A DNA stretch of 64,000 bases from Planctomycetaceae bacterium (GCA_024742875.1 JANSXP010000004.1:1-64000), one strand, 5' to 3'. Shown: positions 54,475-62,574, numbered from the stretch's first letter. The notes: generated by a model not told the origin, from the sequence alone. Program-made: numbers and translations.

Positions 54475-54876
54475 CTACTTCCATGCACCTACAAAGTCTA
54501 ACACGCCTTGACGCGTTGCAATGAATCTCTCAGGCGACAGATTGAAGGAAGTGTGGAGTGTCCAACGATGGAAATCGAGCAGCGAATTCAGTGTAGAGGA
54601 AACAGCGAGGATACCGTCGTGGTTCCGTTCAATCTGTAGTTGCCATTCTCCCGCGGTTGATATCCACGCCGCTGAACCAAAAGTTTCATAGTCGTGCGTG
54701 AAAAGTCGGACGAAACCCGCCCAGTCTTTTGTGTCGACACTTAGTCCTGCTACACAATCAGAGCATCGAATATGCACACGAACACCGGTTATTGGACGCG
54801 AACAATCAGCTGGATTTCGTTGCATAATCCGCAGCGAAGTAAGTCCCTCATCACAGACGAAATCGTAGTGCTCCAT
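54475..54876 (-). CDS. Cassette ORF, 133 aa, DUF6228-like
   Basis: The ATG at 54876 is chosen because codons upstream in the same frame only translate attC site 3. The 133-residue soluble protein shows an alternating beta pattern (VRVHIRCSDCVAGLSVDTKDW, TAGEWQLQIERNHDGILAVS when split) that resembles the DUF6228 family of small bacterial proteins; this is a weak match from memory. Function unknown. It lies between sites 2 and 3 of the cassette array. Confidence 0.7.
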   Translation of the reverse strand: MEHYDFVCDEGLTSLRIMQRNPADCSRPITGVRVHIRCSDCVAGLSVDTKDWAGFVRLFTHDYETFGSAAWISTAGEWQLQIERNHDGILAVSSTLNSLLDFHRWTLHTSFNLSPERFIATRQGVLDFVGAWK

Positions 54877-54892
54877 CAACGCTCTTCTATTG

Positions 54893-54982
54893 GGGTAACG
54901 ACTACCATCACCGGGCCGTGTCTGGTGATGATCCAATTTGAAAGCACCGCTGACACGGCTCCGGTGCATGGTTTTGTTACGC
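54893..54982 (-). repeat. attC-like site 3
   Basis: Ends GGGTAAC and GTTACGC; almost identical in its interior to sites 4 and 5, with the same CCAT/ATGG and GCCGTG/CACGGC arms and the same two unpaired bases. Confidence 0.8.
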
Positions 54983-54987
54983 GGCGA

Positions 54988-55689
54988 TCACGGATGCCAA
55001 TCACCAACGGTGTCCCCAGCGTTGATTGTGAGCAATGGCGAAAGTACTTCAGTCGGTACTCCGTTAGCAGCACAGTTAACTGTACCATCTGCAGTGACGA
55101 GAAATACATCTGAAGACAGATCCAGATCCTCGTTGTTGATTGTCAGCTTGCCGGACTCGTTGACCATTGCGTCCACGGGCTCGTGCCATGCACAGTTAGA
55201 ACGTGGGACAGCAATCAGGAAGATGGTGTTGCTCGTGCCATCTGAAAAATCGGCCAGGGATCGGGTGCGTGTTGGGTGCCAAGCGGCGTTTTCGCCGACG
55301 ACCGCCAAAATCCGATAGGGGTGCGAACCAAATCGGTGCTGCGAACTGGAGGTCCGGTTGGTCGGCGCATCCCAAGGTTGAGACAAATCGTAGGCGTCAA
55401 ATCGGTCCTCGGTTTTGGCGACGTTTCTCAACTCGTCTTGAATCACTGAACGCCAGGAGTGCATCGCTGAACCGTCGTCGTCACGAATGACTGGTGGCGG
55501 AAAGTGACCGTGAGCATCATGATAGTCATGCAGCGCGATAACGATCCACTTGAGGTCGTTGTGCGTTTGCATCATCATCTTCCCGTGACGGACGCGAGCG
55601 GCCACGTCCACCACCAGAACGCAAACGCAGATTCCGATGACGCCGAACAAGACAGCGACCAACCAGTTCTTCCGTGTCGACGGCTCCAT
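54988..55689 (-). CDS. Cassette ORF with DUF1559-like core and N-terminal membrane anchor
   Basis: ATG at 55689 opens a 233-residue protein. One N-terminal hydrophobic segment (LVAVLFGVIGICVCVLVVDVA) is followed by a pseudopilin-like HNDLKWIVIALHDYHDAHGHFPP and, later, FSDGTSNTIFLIAV, both typical of planctomycete DUF1559 proteins. It is shorter than the usual DUF1559 protein of about 300 residues. Its stop is 6 bp from attC-like site 3, so it appears to travel as a cassette. Carriage of a planctomycete-specific family suggests the cassette was formed within this phylum. Confidence 0.8.
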   Translation of the reverse strand: MEPSTRKNWLVAVLFGVIGICVCVLVVDVAARVRHGKMMMQTHNDLKWIVIALHDYHDAHGHFPPPVIRDDDGSAMHSWRSVIQDELRNVAKTEDRFDAYDLSQPWDAPTNRTSSSQHRFGSHPYRILAVVGENAAWHPTRTRSLADFSDGTSNTIFLIAVPRSNCAWHEPVDAMVNESGKLTINNEDLDLSSDVFLVTADGTVNCAANGVPTEVLSPLLTINAGDTVGDWHP

Positions 55690-55707
55690 AGGTGATCTTC
55701 TTTTGCC

Positions 55708-55823
55708 GCATAACGATCGCCATCACCAGGCCGTGACTGGTGATGATCCAATTTGAAGGCACCGCTGGCACGGCTTCGGTGCATGGTTTTGGTGCATGGT
55801 TTTGGTGCATGGTTTTGTTATGC
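55708..55823 (-). repeat. attC-like site 4 with triplicated 13-bp segment
   Basis: Ends GCATAAC and GTTATGC. The interior matches sites 3 and 5, but GGTGCATGGTTTT occurs three times in tandem, making the site 116 bp instead of 90. Confidence 0.8.
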
Positions 55824-55883
55824 GGCTTTCGCGATTCGGCTTGGGATTCTTGCCAAGTGGCATTCTATCCGGTCTACGACAGC

Positions 55884-56270
55884 CTACGTATAAGATTGTG
55901 AGTTGTTCTGTCTGCGGTCGAGGTTTTTCTGTGTTCCTGACTTCTCACGTCCCGGACGAACCCATGCGATGTCGGTGTCAGAAACGGCAGTCATCTCCCG
56001 ATCACGTTCTTCGTCTGTTTCAAATCCACCGATCGTCTTGAACCCGGCATTATTTCGCGGACTCGAAAACATGTGGTAAACGACAACGTCGTCAGTCTTA
56101 CCATGGAGATAGTTTTGCGCCATAGCGTCTGTGCCGCGTGCGTCGCCCACCACGAACGAATCACCATTCGCCAACGCTCGATCGAGTAGTCGCCGATAGT
56201 GCTCGTCGAACTCGGCGTCAGTAAGCGTGAGATGGCCACTGATGAAGTGGATGATGGGCGAGGTGTTCAT
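55884..56270 (-). CDS. Cassette ORF, 128 aa, SLOG/Rossmann-like
   Basis: ATG at 56270 opens a 128-residue soluble protein. HFISGHLTLTDAEFDEHYRRL followed (in pieces) by SFVVGDARGTDAMAQNYL resembles the Gly-rich strand-loop-helix of SLOG (DprA/LOG-like) nucleotide-binding proteins. SLOG domains occur in signalling and defence systems as well as in cassettes. The tail is charged. It is flanked by attC sites 4 and 5. Substrate unknown. Confidence 0.7.
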   Translation of the reverse strand: MNTSPIIHFISGHLTLTDAEFDEHYRRLLDRALANGDSFVVGDARGTDAMAQNYLHGKTDDVVVYHMFSSPRNNAGFKTIGGFETDEERDREMTAVSDTDIAWVRPGREKSGTQKNLDRRQNNSQSYT

Positions 56271-56291
56271 TTTTCAGGCGACATCTTTGAG

Positions 56292-56381
56292 GCATAACGA
56301 CTGCCATCACCGGGCCGTGACTGGTGATGATCCAATTTGAAAGCACCGCTGACACGGCTCCGGTGCATGGTTTTGTTATGC
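56292..56381 (-). repeat. attC-like site 5
   Basis: Ends GCATAAC and GTTATGC; the cleanest copy of the array, with the CCAT-G-CACCGG-A-GCCGTG arm against CACGGCCCGGTGATGG. It follows the 56427-56813 ORF by 46 bp. Confidence 0.85.
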
Positions 56382-56426
56382 GGCTGTGTTGACGTTGGAA
56401 GTGTAAGTCGACAGTGCCAAAGTAGA

Positions 56427-56813
56427 TCAAGTGAAGTGAATGTCCAATTCGTACTCAAGGCAAAGCTCAACGAACGCCTTGCAGACTACGTGGTTAGAGT
56501 ACTCTGAGCACTCCCAAGGCTCTGTGCCACGCTGCAGATCATTGAAGTCGGGCCATTTCACGTTTCCGAATAGTTGCTTTACCTGCGCGGAATCAAACCA
56601 CCCGCTGGGTTTGGGGAGTCCCGTTACAGTTGCGAGAATTCGGCAGCAGTAAGATGAGTCGAGCCAACCAGTAGCGAAGTCGCCAGAAACGGGTATCTGC
56701 TGATCGCGCAACTGTTGCGCTGTAGCGGCAAACGCAGCAACCACATCGGGCGCGTCAACACCGTCCGTTCCGATGTAGCCTTGCCCCGGGATGTAAGCAT
56801 CGGCGTCAACCAA
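56427..56813 (-). CDS. Cassette ORF, about 128 aa, unknown function
   Basis: A TTG at 56813 is the likely start. An ATG at 56897 would add 28 residues that only translate the upstream repeat. The soluble acidic product has several Cys and Trp (YCCRILATVTGLPKPSGWF, TEPWECSEYSNHVVCKAF). No family recognised. It lies between attC site 5 and the long repeat at 56835-56945. Confidence 0.6.
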   Translation of the reverse strand: MVDADAYIPGQGYIGTDGVDAPDVVAAFAATAQQLRDQQIPVSGDFATGWLDSSYCCRILATVTGLPKPSGWFDSAQVKQLFGNVKWPDFNDLQRGTEPWECSEYSNHVVCKAFVELCLEYELDIHFT

Positions 56814-56834
56814 TGATTCGCACCTGCCTGCGCC

Positions 56835-56945
56835 GCATAACGTTGCTTTTAACCCGCCTACAGGCGGTGATAATGTGAATATCACCGGGATTATCACGGT
56901 GTATCACGCATTTTATCGCCGCCTAGCCAAATGGCAATAATGCGG
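56835..56945. repeat. Long imperfect inverted repeat, copy A
   Basis: The ends are CCGCATAACGTTGC-like and GCAATAATGCGG-like, and GGCGG-GATAA pairs with TTATC-CCGCC inside. It shares about 110 bp of similarity with copy B at 57593-57702, including ATGTGAATATCACCGGGA. It may be a second attC family or a separate element. Confidence 0.6.
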
Positions 56946-57115
56946 TTTTATCACGGTCTGGCGAAAGAACGCTTCAGCTGACCGCTCTGACTGGCCAGAA
57001 CGCCCATTGACAACGCCATCGCGGTGCGTACTCTTTGGGCGTCACTTGGCTGCCCGCACTGCTTCTGCAGTGTCATTGCTGACCTCATTAACCACCACGT
57101 TTTTGAGGTTTTGCT

Positions 57116-57436
57116 ATGTCGAACGAACAATTCATTCAATCACTGGTCCAGCGTCTGAACCTGCAGCTGGACATCCCTTTCGTTGGAGAGAGATCCGAAG
57201 CCCAAATGCTTGATTGGGCCGTCCGCAGAATTGTGCCGATGATCCCGGATTCCATTCGTGAATTCGTTTTGTCCGCCGCTGATGGAATCGATCTTCACCC
57301 ATTATGCGGAGTGTTCCGTCAGCGTTCGTCTCAATGCCAACAGGCAAATGCCCAAATGCAGATTCGTAATTGTGCATTGCCAGAACGATTTGACGCAATC
57401 CGTTTTGCCAGGACGTGCAGCGAGCGGCCTCTCTGA
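57116..57436 (+). CDS. Small ORF, probably 3' truncated, unknown function
   Basis: ATG at 57116 is preceded by GAGG at good spacing. The first about 58 residues (SNEQFIQSLVQRLNLQLDIP and on to FVLSAADGI) look protein-like. The remainder to the stop at 57436 is antisense to a DUF1559 fragment and is probably not native. I infer a gene cut at about 57300, next to a CATTATGCGG sequence like a cassette core. No family recognised. Confidence 0.4.
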   Translation: MSNEQFIQSLVQRLNLQLDIPFVGERSEAQMLDWAVRRIVPMIPDSIREFVLSAADGIDLHPLCGVFRQRSSQCQQANAQMQIRNCALPERFDAIRFARTCSERPL

Positions 57437-57524
57437 AGCGCAGGACGGCTGGACACACCGTTGCAGGAATGGCCGCGCAGGTGACGAAGGCCAGCATCAG
57501 ATTTCGCGATCCAGACTTTGGCAT
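57132..57524 (-). pseudogene. Truncated DUF1559 protein fragment
   Basis: From the ATG at 57524 the first about 75 residues are a DUF1559 N-terminus: a hydrophobic segment, then RCTSWQNGLRQIVLAMHNY and FGHLPVGIETNADG. At about 57305, next to CCGCATAA, the similarity ends and the frame runs antisense through the plus-strand ORF. Intact proteins continue for about 200 more residues. Confidence 0.6.
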
Positions 57525-57592
57525 TGAGATTTGCAACGGCAAATAACGACTATGATCAGCGGGCAGTGGCGGCTGATGGGATTTCCGGTTAC

Positions 57593-57702
57593 GCATATCG
57601 TTGCTTTGGCCCGCCCGCAGACCCGGGATCATGTGAATATCACCGGGACCAGCACGACCTTGCAGGAATTTTGTCGCCGCCAGACCAGAAGGCAATCAGC
57701 GC
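57593..57702. repeat. Long imperfect inverted repeat, copy B
   Basis: This is a diverged copy of the 56835-56945 element (GCATATCGTTGCTTT, ATGTGAATATCACCGGGA, GTCGCCGCCAGACC). The two copies flank the truncated genes at 57116-57524. The rest of 57703-57806 shows nothing. Confidence 0.6.
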
Positions 57703-57806
57703 GTCGTATCACCGTCGAGCCGTCCTGATCAAGTTAGCCTGAAACTGCCCAGTAATCTGTCACAGCCACATCCACAGCGATGCTCGCACAGTCTTCCAGC
57801 CAACAG

Positions 57807-58355
57807 TCACCGCTGAGAACCTCTCTCGTTCAACCAGGCAGCGATCAGCGACGCGTGTGACAGCGGACGTGTTGTGTCTTCGATGTCAGCATTGGTCTCG
57901 TAGTCCAGCAGCACGACGGGGCCGCTTTCCGCCAGTGCCTGCAGTTGCCGCAATTCCTCCTGGAGGCAGTATGTCAGCACCCAGTGGTACGCAGGCAGGT
58001 AGATTTGCTTTCTGGCCTCCACATACGTCAGCAGTTCCGTGGCCCCCTGATGTCCCAGGCAGGGACCGAAACGACGCACCGTGCGTTTGATGTTTTTCAT
58101 GGTGTCATTGGCCAGCATTGGGAAGTCCGCCGGCGCTGTCTCGAAGACCTTCAATGCCTGCCAGATCGCTTCCACGCACGCCCCCGTTTTTCCATCATGC
58201 AATGGCACAGGAATATTTCGGTGCGGCCAGAACGGCGAAAAACGAACCCACGGCTCAGGACCTTTGCTGGTGACATCGATAAACACTGCGCCCGGAAACT
58301 CACGTTCCAGCGTGGTCCGTTTTTTCCGTCGGGAGGCAGTCAAAACCATCTCCAT
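57807..58355 (-). CDS. DUF6939-like protein
   Basis: The ATG at 58355 overlaps the stop of the upstream membrane-protein gene (TGATG), giving a 182-residue soluble protein. Conserved-looking blocks are GAVFIDVTSKGPEPWVRFSPFWPH, read in two parts, and IKRTVRRFGPCLGHQGA, which I associate with the DUF6939 family of small proteins of unknown function. The family name is from memory. Coupled translation with a membrane protein suggests a two-gene unit. Confidence 0.75.
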   Translation of the reverse strand: MEMVLTASRRKKRTTLEREFPGAVFIDVTSKGPEPWVRFSPFWPHRNIPVPLHDGKTGACVEAIWQALKVFETAPADFPMLANDTMKNIKRTVRRFGPCLGHQGATELLTYVEARKQIYLPAYHWVLTYCLQEELRQLQALAESGPVVLLDYETNADIEDTTRPLSHASLIAAWLNERGSQR

Positions 58356-58783
58356 CACGCCGCCTCCGTTTCCTTTGGGGTCCCTTGAGAAGACTGCAAA
58401 CGAGCTCTGGCCGCCCGCTGCCGCCACCACCACTGCGCGACATTGATCAGCAGCAGCGGCCCCCAGATCATCCAGTGATATACGGCGGCGGTCAGGCCAG
58501 ACGACTGGAAACTCACCAGACCGAACCAGTGCAGCTTATCTCTCATCAGATTTTTGTCGAAGACGATGCCGGTGCTCAGCTGATCGTCTTCCTGGTAGTT
58601 TCGCATGCCGCCGAACACCGAGCCTCCAAAGTCGTCGGTGAACAGGATCCAACCGTGTGGATCGGACGTCACGACCACGCTCAGACCACCAAACGTCACC
58701 TTGCGGTACTGAATCAGGACGGTGAGGACAAGACCTGCCACCAGCAACAGACGAAGGGCGATTTTCAAAACAACGGCCGGCAT
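58355..58783 (-). CDS. Small membrane protein, two transmembrane segments
   Basis: ATG at 58783 opens 142 residues with hydrophobic segments at about 6-25 (IALRLLLVAGLVLTVLIQ) and 98-116 (WMIWGPLLLINVAQWWW). The loop between has an Asp/Gly-rich stretch (LFTDDFGGSVFGG). The C-terminus is basic. No family recognised. Its stop overlaps the start of the DUF6939-like gene. Confidence 0.75.
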   Translation of the reverse strand: MPAVVLKIALRLLLVAGLVLTVLIQYRKVTFGGLSVVVTSDPHGWILFTDDFGGSVFGGMRNYQEDDQLSTGIVFDKNLMRDKLHWFGLVSFQSSGLTAAVYHWMIWGPLLLINVAQWWWRQRAARARLQSSQGTPKETEAA

Positions 58784-59047
58784 CTGCCCCCCGCTGTTAA
58801 GCCCCGATACGCTGCCAGCATAGCGGGATGTTATGGCGCGGGATAGCCGACACGGAATACGACTAATCGATCACTGTGGTGAGACAGCAATCGGTCGGAG
58901 AAGCTGGGGCAGTGTGTCAGGTGTGCGGCCCTTCGAATGGTGGGCGTACCAGCGCGAACCCACCGGGGCCAAACCAGGACAGGAACACGTCAGCCATCCA
59001 GACAGACGTGCTCTCGGGAATTGACCACGACATCGATCAGCCCTCGC

Positions 59048-59791
59048 TCAGCCCTCGCTCATATCGGCTTCCACGACCGCCGTGGCGAAATTCTCGTAAG
59101 CGGTGCCGACCTGCTGGGCCATTGTGCCGGCCCATGCGTGGAATCGGCCATCCTGCAGGGCATCGACGATGGCATCCGCCACGAGGCTGGCTGGTTCTGC
59201 GATCTCCGTCAGACCGGCCGCGTCGCCCATGTCGGTCGCGATCGGGCCAGGGTGCACGCTGACCACCTGGGTTCCCTGTTCCCGCAGTTCGTTTCGCAGC
59301 GACTGCGTGATGTTATAAGCGGCCGCTTTTGAGGCAGAGTAGGTGGCAAACTGCTCAAACGCCTTCACAGAAACCACAGAATTCAACTGCACAAATGCGC
59401 CGCCGCCGTTGTTCTTCAGCACTGGCGCGAATGCCCGCGCCATTCGCAGCAGCCCCAGCAGGTTACCGTTCAGTTCAAATTCCAATGACTCCAGTGCATC
59501 CTCGCTGAGGACCGAAGAGGTTCTCAGGACACCCGCGTTGTTGACTACCAAATCAACATCCGAGGCGACCTGGGCGGCAGCGACGATAGAATCAGGCTGC
59601 GTCAGATCAAGCTGCACAGGCACCACTTTGTCCCCATGTGTTGCTACCAGTTCGCTGACCGAATCAGAACTACGAACGGCCGCGTAGACCTTCGCCGCCC
59701 CCCGTTCCAGGAGTGATTCCACAATCACACGGCCAATCCCCCGATTGGCGCCGGTTACCAAAGCAACTTTTTCACTGACTGCAAATGACAT
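59048..59791 (-). CDS. Short-chain dehydrogenase/reductase (SDR)
   Basis: This 247-residue classical SDR starts at the ATG at 59791, with AGGAG upstream. The cofactor motif TGANRGIG is near residue 14, NNAG near 88, catalytic Ser in QLNSVVS, and YSASK (Tyr-x3-Lys) near 155. The AVRSS following beta-2 lacks an acidic residue, suggesting NADP(H). It is cytosolic and the substrate is unknown. A near-perfect TetR-type operator lies 92 bp upstream, and a TetR gene precedes it on the same strand, so induction by an aldehyde, quinone or similar electrophile is plausible. Confidence 0.93.
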   Translation of the reverse strand: MSFAVSEKVALVTGANRGIGRVIVESLLERGAAKVYAAVRSSDSVSELVATHGDKVVPVQLDLTQPDSIVAAAQVASDVDLVVNNAGVLRTSSVLSEDALESLEFELNGNLLGLLRMARAFAPVLKNNGGGAFVQLNSVVSVKAFEQFATYSASKAAAYNITQSLRNELREQGTQVVSVHPGPIATDMGDAAGLTEIAEPASLVADAIVDALQDGRFHAWAGTMAQQVGTAYENFATAVVEADMSEG

Positions 59792-59882
59792 GGGATTCTC
59801 CTGTGGGCCGACCCGGCCGAGAACGGGGAAAATTGAGAAATCCAGAACCCGGTCAACGGCCTGGTGCTGTGAAGACGAAACC

Positions 59883-59898
59883 TAGACCGATCGGTTTA
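59883..59898. promoter_or_regulatory. Putative TetR-type operator
   Basis: TAGACCGATCGGTTTA is a 16-bp palindrome with one mismatch, matching the TAGACCG-N2-CGGTCTA class bound by NemR/AcuR-like TetR regulators. It sits between the TetR gene and the SDR gene start. Confidence 0.65.
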
Positions 59899-60080
59899 CA
59901 AAAAAGATCGGAGCTTTCCGGTATTTGCTCAAATTCATCGCCTGCGTGCCTGGAGAGACTCTGCCAGACGCACAACAGCAGTCCATTCCGCCCCGTCAGC
60001 CGGCACTCACAACCAAGAAAGAACGCCAGCCCCTGCAATCAAACAGCGAGGCTCGGACACAGCGTGTCAAAGAAGCCGTG

Positions 60081-60668
60081 TCACGCTTCCAGCAATCGCA
60101 GCACGGCGGCCACAGGCGCCTGAAAAGCGCTGGTTTCACCAGACACGCGACTCAGCAGTGCCATTCCCTGTGACAGGCACACAATCATGCGGGCCGCTTC
60201 GCGCGGCTGCACGGCCGGATTGAGCTCACCGTTCTGCCGGGCAGCCCGCAGCGTGCTGCAGATGGCATCTTCGACCTGCTTCACATAGCCGAAAATCTGT
60301 TCTGAGGTGGCGGCATCCACCGGACCGAAGCCCGGCATATTGTTGCCGAACAAGCAGCCTTTGCTGTTCGGCTGAGCGCTGTCTTTTTCCCAGTGCCGCA
60401 GGAGAGCCCGGATATTGGCCAGCGGCCGGCGATCCGCCGTCAGGATCTGGTGAATGGTGGCAAACTGTGTCTCGGCATAGCGGGCCATAGCGGCCTGAAA
60501 CAAATCGTGTTTGCTGCCAAACGTGTCGTACAGGCTCTTGCGACCAATCTTCATGGCCTGCAGCAACTCTGCGAGGCTGGCTGACTCGTAACCCCGCGCC
60601 CAAAACACATCGACCGCCTGATCGAGCGCTTCCTGAGGATCGAACTGTTTGGCAGGTCCGCGACTCAC
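60081..60668 (-). CDS. TetR/AcrR-family transcriptional regulator
   Basis: The GTG at 60668 is chosen: GGGAG lies about 9 bp upstream and the product begins MSRGPAKQFDPQEALDQA, a canonical start for this subfamily. In-frame ATGs further upstream add unrelated residues. The 195-residue protein has an N-terminal TetR helix-turn-helix (YESASLAELLQAMKIGRKSLYDTFGSK, split) and a C-terminal ligand domain with a conserved GCLFGNN block, as in the NemR-like branch that senses electrophiles. It probably represses the downstream SDR gene through the 59883 operator and itself. Confidence 0.9.
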   Translation of the reverse strand: MSRGPAKQFDPQEALDQAVDVFWARGYESASLAELLQAMKIGRKSLYDTFGSKHDLFQAAMARYAETQFATIHQILTADRRPLANIRALLRHWEKDSAQPNSKGCLFGNNMPGFGPVDAATSEQIFGYVKQVEDAICSTLRAARQNGELNPAVQPREAARMIVCLSQGMALLSRVSGETSAFQAPVAAVLRLLEA

Positions 60669-60761
60669 CCGTGGTTTCTCCCAAAGACAAAACGGCATCA
60701 TAGTCGCCGCCAGCTGGCGGGGAACCGGCAATTTCGCGATGCGTCCGCACACTCACCATGC

Positions 60762-62180
60762 CTACTTCTGTTTCCGCTGATGCGGCGCCTGTCGGCGATC
60801 TTTTTCAATCAGTGTGCGGTCGAAAATTTCACCCGGCCGGATGGGCGTGTGACTGGATTTGGCAAGCTCCGCCAGTTGTCGCACTGTCTGCGGATGCTGA
60901 TCCGCGACAGACTTCATTTCCTGCAGATCCTGTGACAGATCATACAGTTCCCAGACGGCCGACGGCTTTTTGCGATAGAGCTTCCACTGCTTCCAGCGCA
61001 CAGCGGTCTGCGTGCCATATTCCCAGTAGAGAAATTCATGAGTGGCTTGTGATGGCTGTCCTCTGAGGATTGGCAGAATGGACAGTCCGTCCGTTGGCGG
61101 ACAGTCGGCCCCCGTTAGTTCCGCCAGCGTGGGCATGACGTCCGGAAAATATGTCAAATGGTCGGTCACACTGCCGGCCGCCACTTTGCCCGGCCAGCGC
61201 ACCAGAAAAGGAATCCGCAGTCCGCCTTCATACAGCGACCCTTTGCCGGCACGAAATCGCTCCCCGGTGACAGGATTCAGATTGGGAGCAAAGAAGCCAT
61301 GGGGACGCTTGGGGGTTTTAAAATAGTCCTGCCCACCGTTGTCTCCACACAGAAAGATGAGCGTGTTGTCATCGATACCGGACTTCTTCAGCAGCGCCAG
61401 AATCTCTCCCAGTTGTCGATCCACCATATGCAGGAACGCGGCATAAACTCGCGCATCCCGATCTGTCCGCTGACCGGCCGTCCAGGGTTTGTCTTTAAAC
61501 AACTGCCAGGAGGGATCATCTTCATCGATCCCCCACAGCCCATGCGGAGGTGTCCACGGGAGATAGCAAAAGAATGGGCGATTGGAATTGGCCCTGATGA
61601 ACGCCAGGGACTCCTCAAAGATGGCCGTCTGTGCGTGAGTCTGACCATCGTAGAAGGTTTTCGAGTCATTGCCCGGCAGCGCAACTTCTTTGCTGTTTCG
61701 GATCAGGTACTGTGGATAATAGGTGTGGGCGTGGACCTGATCGTAGTAGCCGAAAAACGTGTCAAAGCCATGCCGCTCCGGGACCCCAGACGTCCCACGA
61801 CCACCAATGCCCCATTTGCCAAAGCCACCAGTGGCGTATCCCTGCTGTTTCAGCAGACTGGCCAGAGTTGGTTCGTCCGCACGAATGGGTGCGTAGCCGT
61901 TATTGGCCCTCATGGAAGTATGTCCGGTGTGCAGGCCAGTCAGCAGGGTGCAGCGGGTCGGACCGCAAACAGGGGCTCCCGCATAAGCACGCGTGAACCG
62001 CATACCTTCTGCAGCAAACTGATCGATGTGGGGGGTCTGCAGTTCAGGATGCTGCATATGAGAAGACTCAAAATAGCCCCACTCATCCATCATCAGATAG
62101 ATAATATTGGGCCGATCCGCCTCGGCAGAAGCGCGACATACAGCGATCAGGCACAGCAGAAACAATGGAAGTCGGTTCAC
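60762..62180 (-). CDS. Arylsulfatase-type sulfatase (S1 family)
   Basis: The GTG at 62180 is preferred: GGAG lies upstream, and NRLPLFLLCLIAVCRASA is a clean signal peptide. An ATG at 62222 would add 14 residues. This gives 472 residues. Motifs are YLMMDEWGYF (Asp-Glu replacing the usual Asp-Asp), the formylglycine signature C-G-P-T-R in APVCGPTRCTLLTG, FGKWGIGG (Gly for the usual His) and CGDNGGQDYF. These variants mark a subfamily rather than decay, since the rest is intact. It is exported; the substrate is unknown. Confidence 0.92.
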   Translation of the reverse strand: MNRLPLFLLCLIAVCRASAEADRPNIIYLMMDEWGYFESSHMQHPELQTPHIDQFAAEGMRFTRAYAGAPVCGPTRCTLLTGLHTGHTSMRANNGYAPIRADEPTLASLLKQQGYATGGFGKWGIGGRGTSGVPERHGFDTFFGYYDQVHAHTYYPQYLIRNSKEVALPGNDSKTFYDGQTHAQTAIFEESLAFIRANSNRPFFCYLPWTPPHGLWGIDEDDPSWQLFKDKPWTAGQRTDRDARVYAAFLHMVDRQLGEILALLKKSGIDDNTLIFLCGDNGGQDYFKTPKRPHGFFAPNLNPVTGERFRAGKGSLYEGGLRIPFLVRWPGKVAAGSVTDHLTYFPDVMPTLAELTGADCPPTDGLSILPILRGQPSQATHEFLYWEYGTQTAVRWKQWKLYRKKPSAVWELYDLSQDLQEMKSVADQHPQTVRQLAELAKSSHTPIRPGEIFDRTLIEKDRRQAPHQRKQK

Positions 62181-62364
62181 GGGAATCTCCACACAACTCT
62201 CTATACAGAAAAAGGATCCCATCAAAACACCCGGAGAGTGTGCACAATCAGCACACGGAAGTATCAGCTCGTTTACGCCTGGTGGTCGAGGCCTGAAGGC
62301 GCAGGGTTGTTCAAGGGCAATTGCAGGCCAGCCTGCGTGATATCTACACAATCAGGAGTATCAC

Positions 62365-62574
62365 ATGGCGAAGTCCAAAACCGACATTATCAAAGAGTAT
62401 CTGGAAAAGAATCCCAGCGCGAAGGGCAAAGAGGCAGAAGCTGCGCTCAAAAAGCATGGGATCAGTGCTCAGTACTTCTACACCATCAAGAGCAGTCTCT
62501 CCAACCGTAAGAAACGCGCCGGTAAAAAGAAGGCGGGGCGCAAGCCCGTGGTTGCCTCTGGCTATTCAACCTGA
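62365..62574 (+). CDS. Small basic protein, 69 aa
   Basis: ATG at 62365 with AGGAG upstream. The N-terminal 45 residues form an HTH-like helical set (KSKTDIIKEYLEKNPSAKG, then GISAQYFYTIKSSL), and the tail is Lys/Arg-rich (RKKRAGKKKAGRK). A DNA- or RNA-binding role is likely from composition and pattern; no named family. It is divergent from the sulfatase gene on its left. Confidence 0.8.
   Translation: MAKSKTDIIKEYLEKNPSAKGKEAEAALKKHGISAQYFYTIKSSLSNRKKRAGKKKAGRKPVVASGYST

Larger units (their letters stand above)
53480..56945 (-). mobile_element. Integron cassette array lacking an integrase (CALIN-like)
   Basis: Five small minus-strand ORFs alternate with five imperfect inverted repeats of about 90-116 bp whose ends read GCATAAC-type and GTTATGC-type, the attC layout. 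Three sites (at 54893, 55708 and 56292) are near-identical. Their stems pair CCAT-G-CACCGG-A-GCCGTG with CACGGC-CCGGTGATGG, leaving a G and an A unpaired on one strand, as expected for extrahelical bases of attC. Each ORF ends 6-60 bp before a site on the minus strand, as cassettes do. No integrase or attI is visible in the window. Confidence 0.75.

Noticed and set aside
54876-54969. N-terminal 31-codon extension of the 133-aa cassette ORF
   Set aside because: The extension translates attC-like site 3, and the same peptide appears before other cassette frames.
55770-55815. Possible CRISPR repeat (three copies of a 13-bp unit)
   Set aside because: Copies are directly adjacent without spacers and lie inside an attC-like site.
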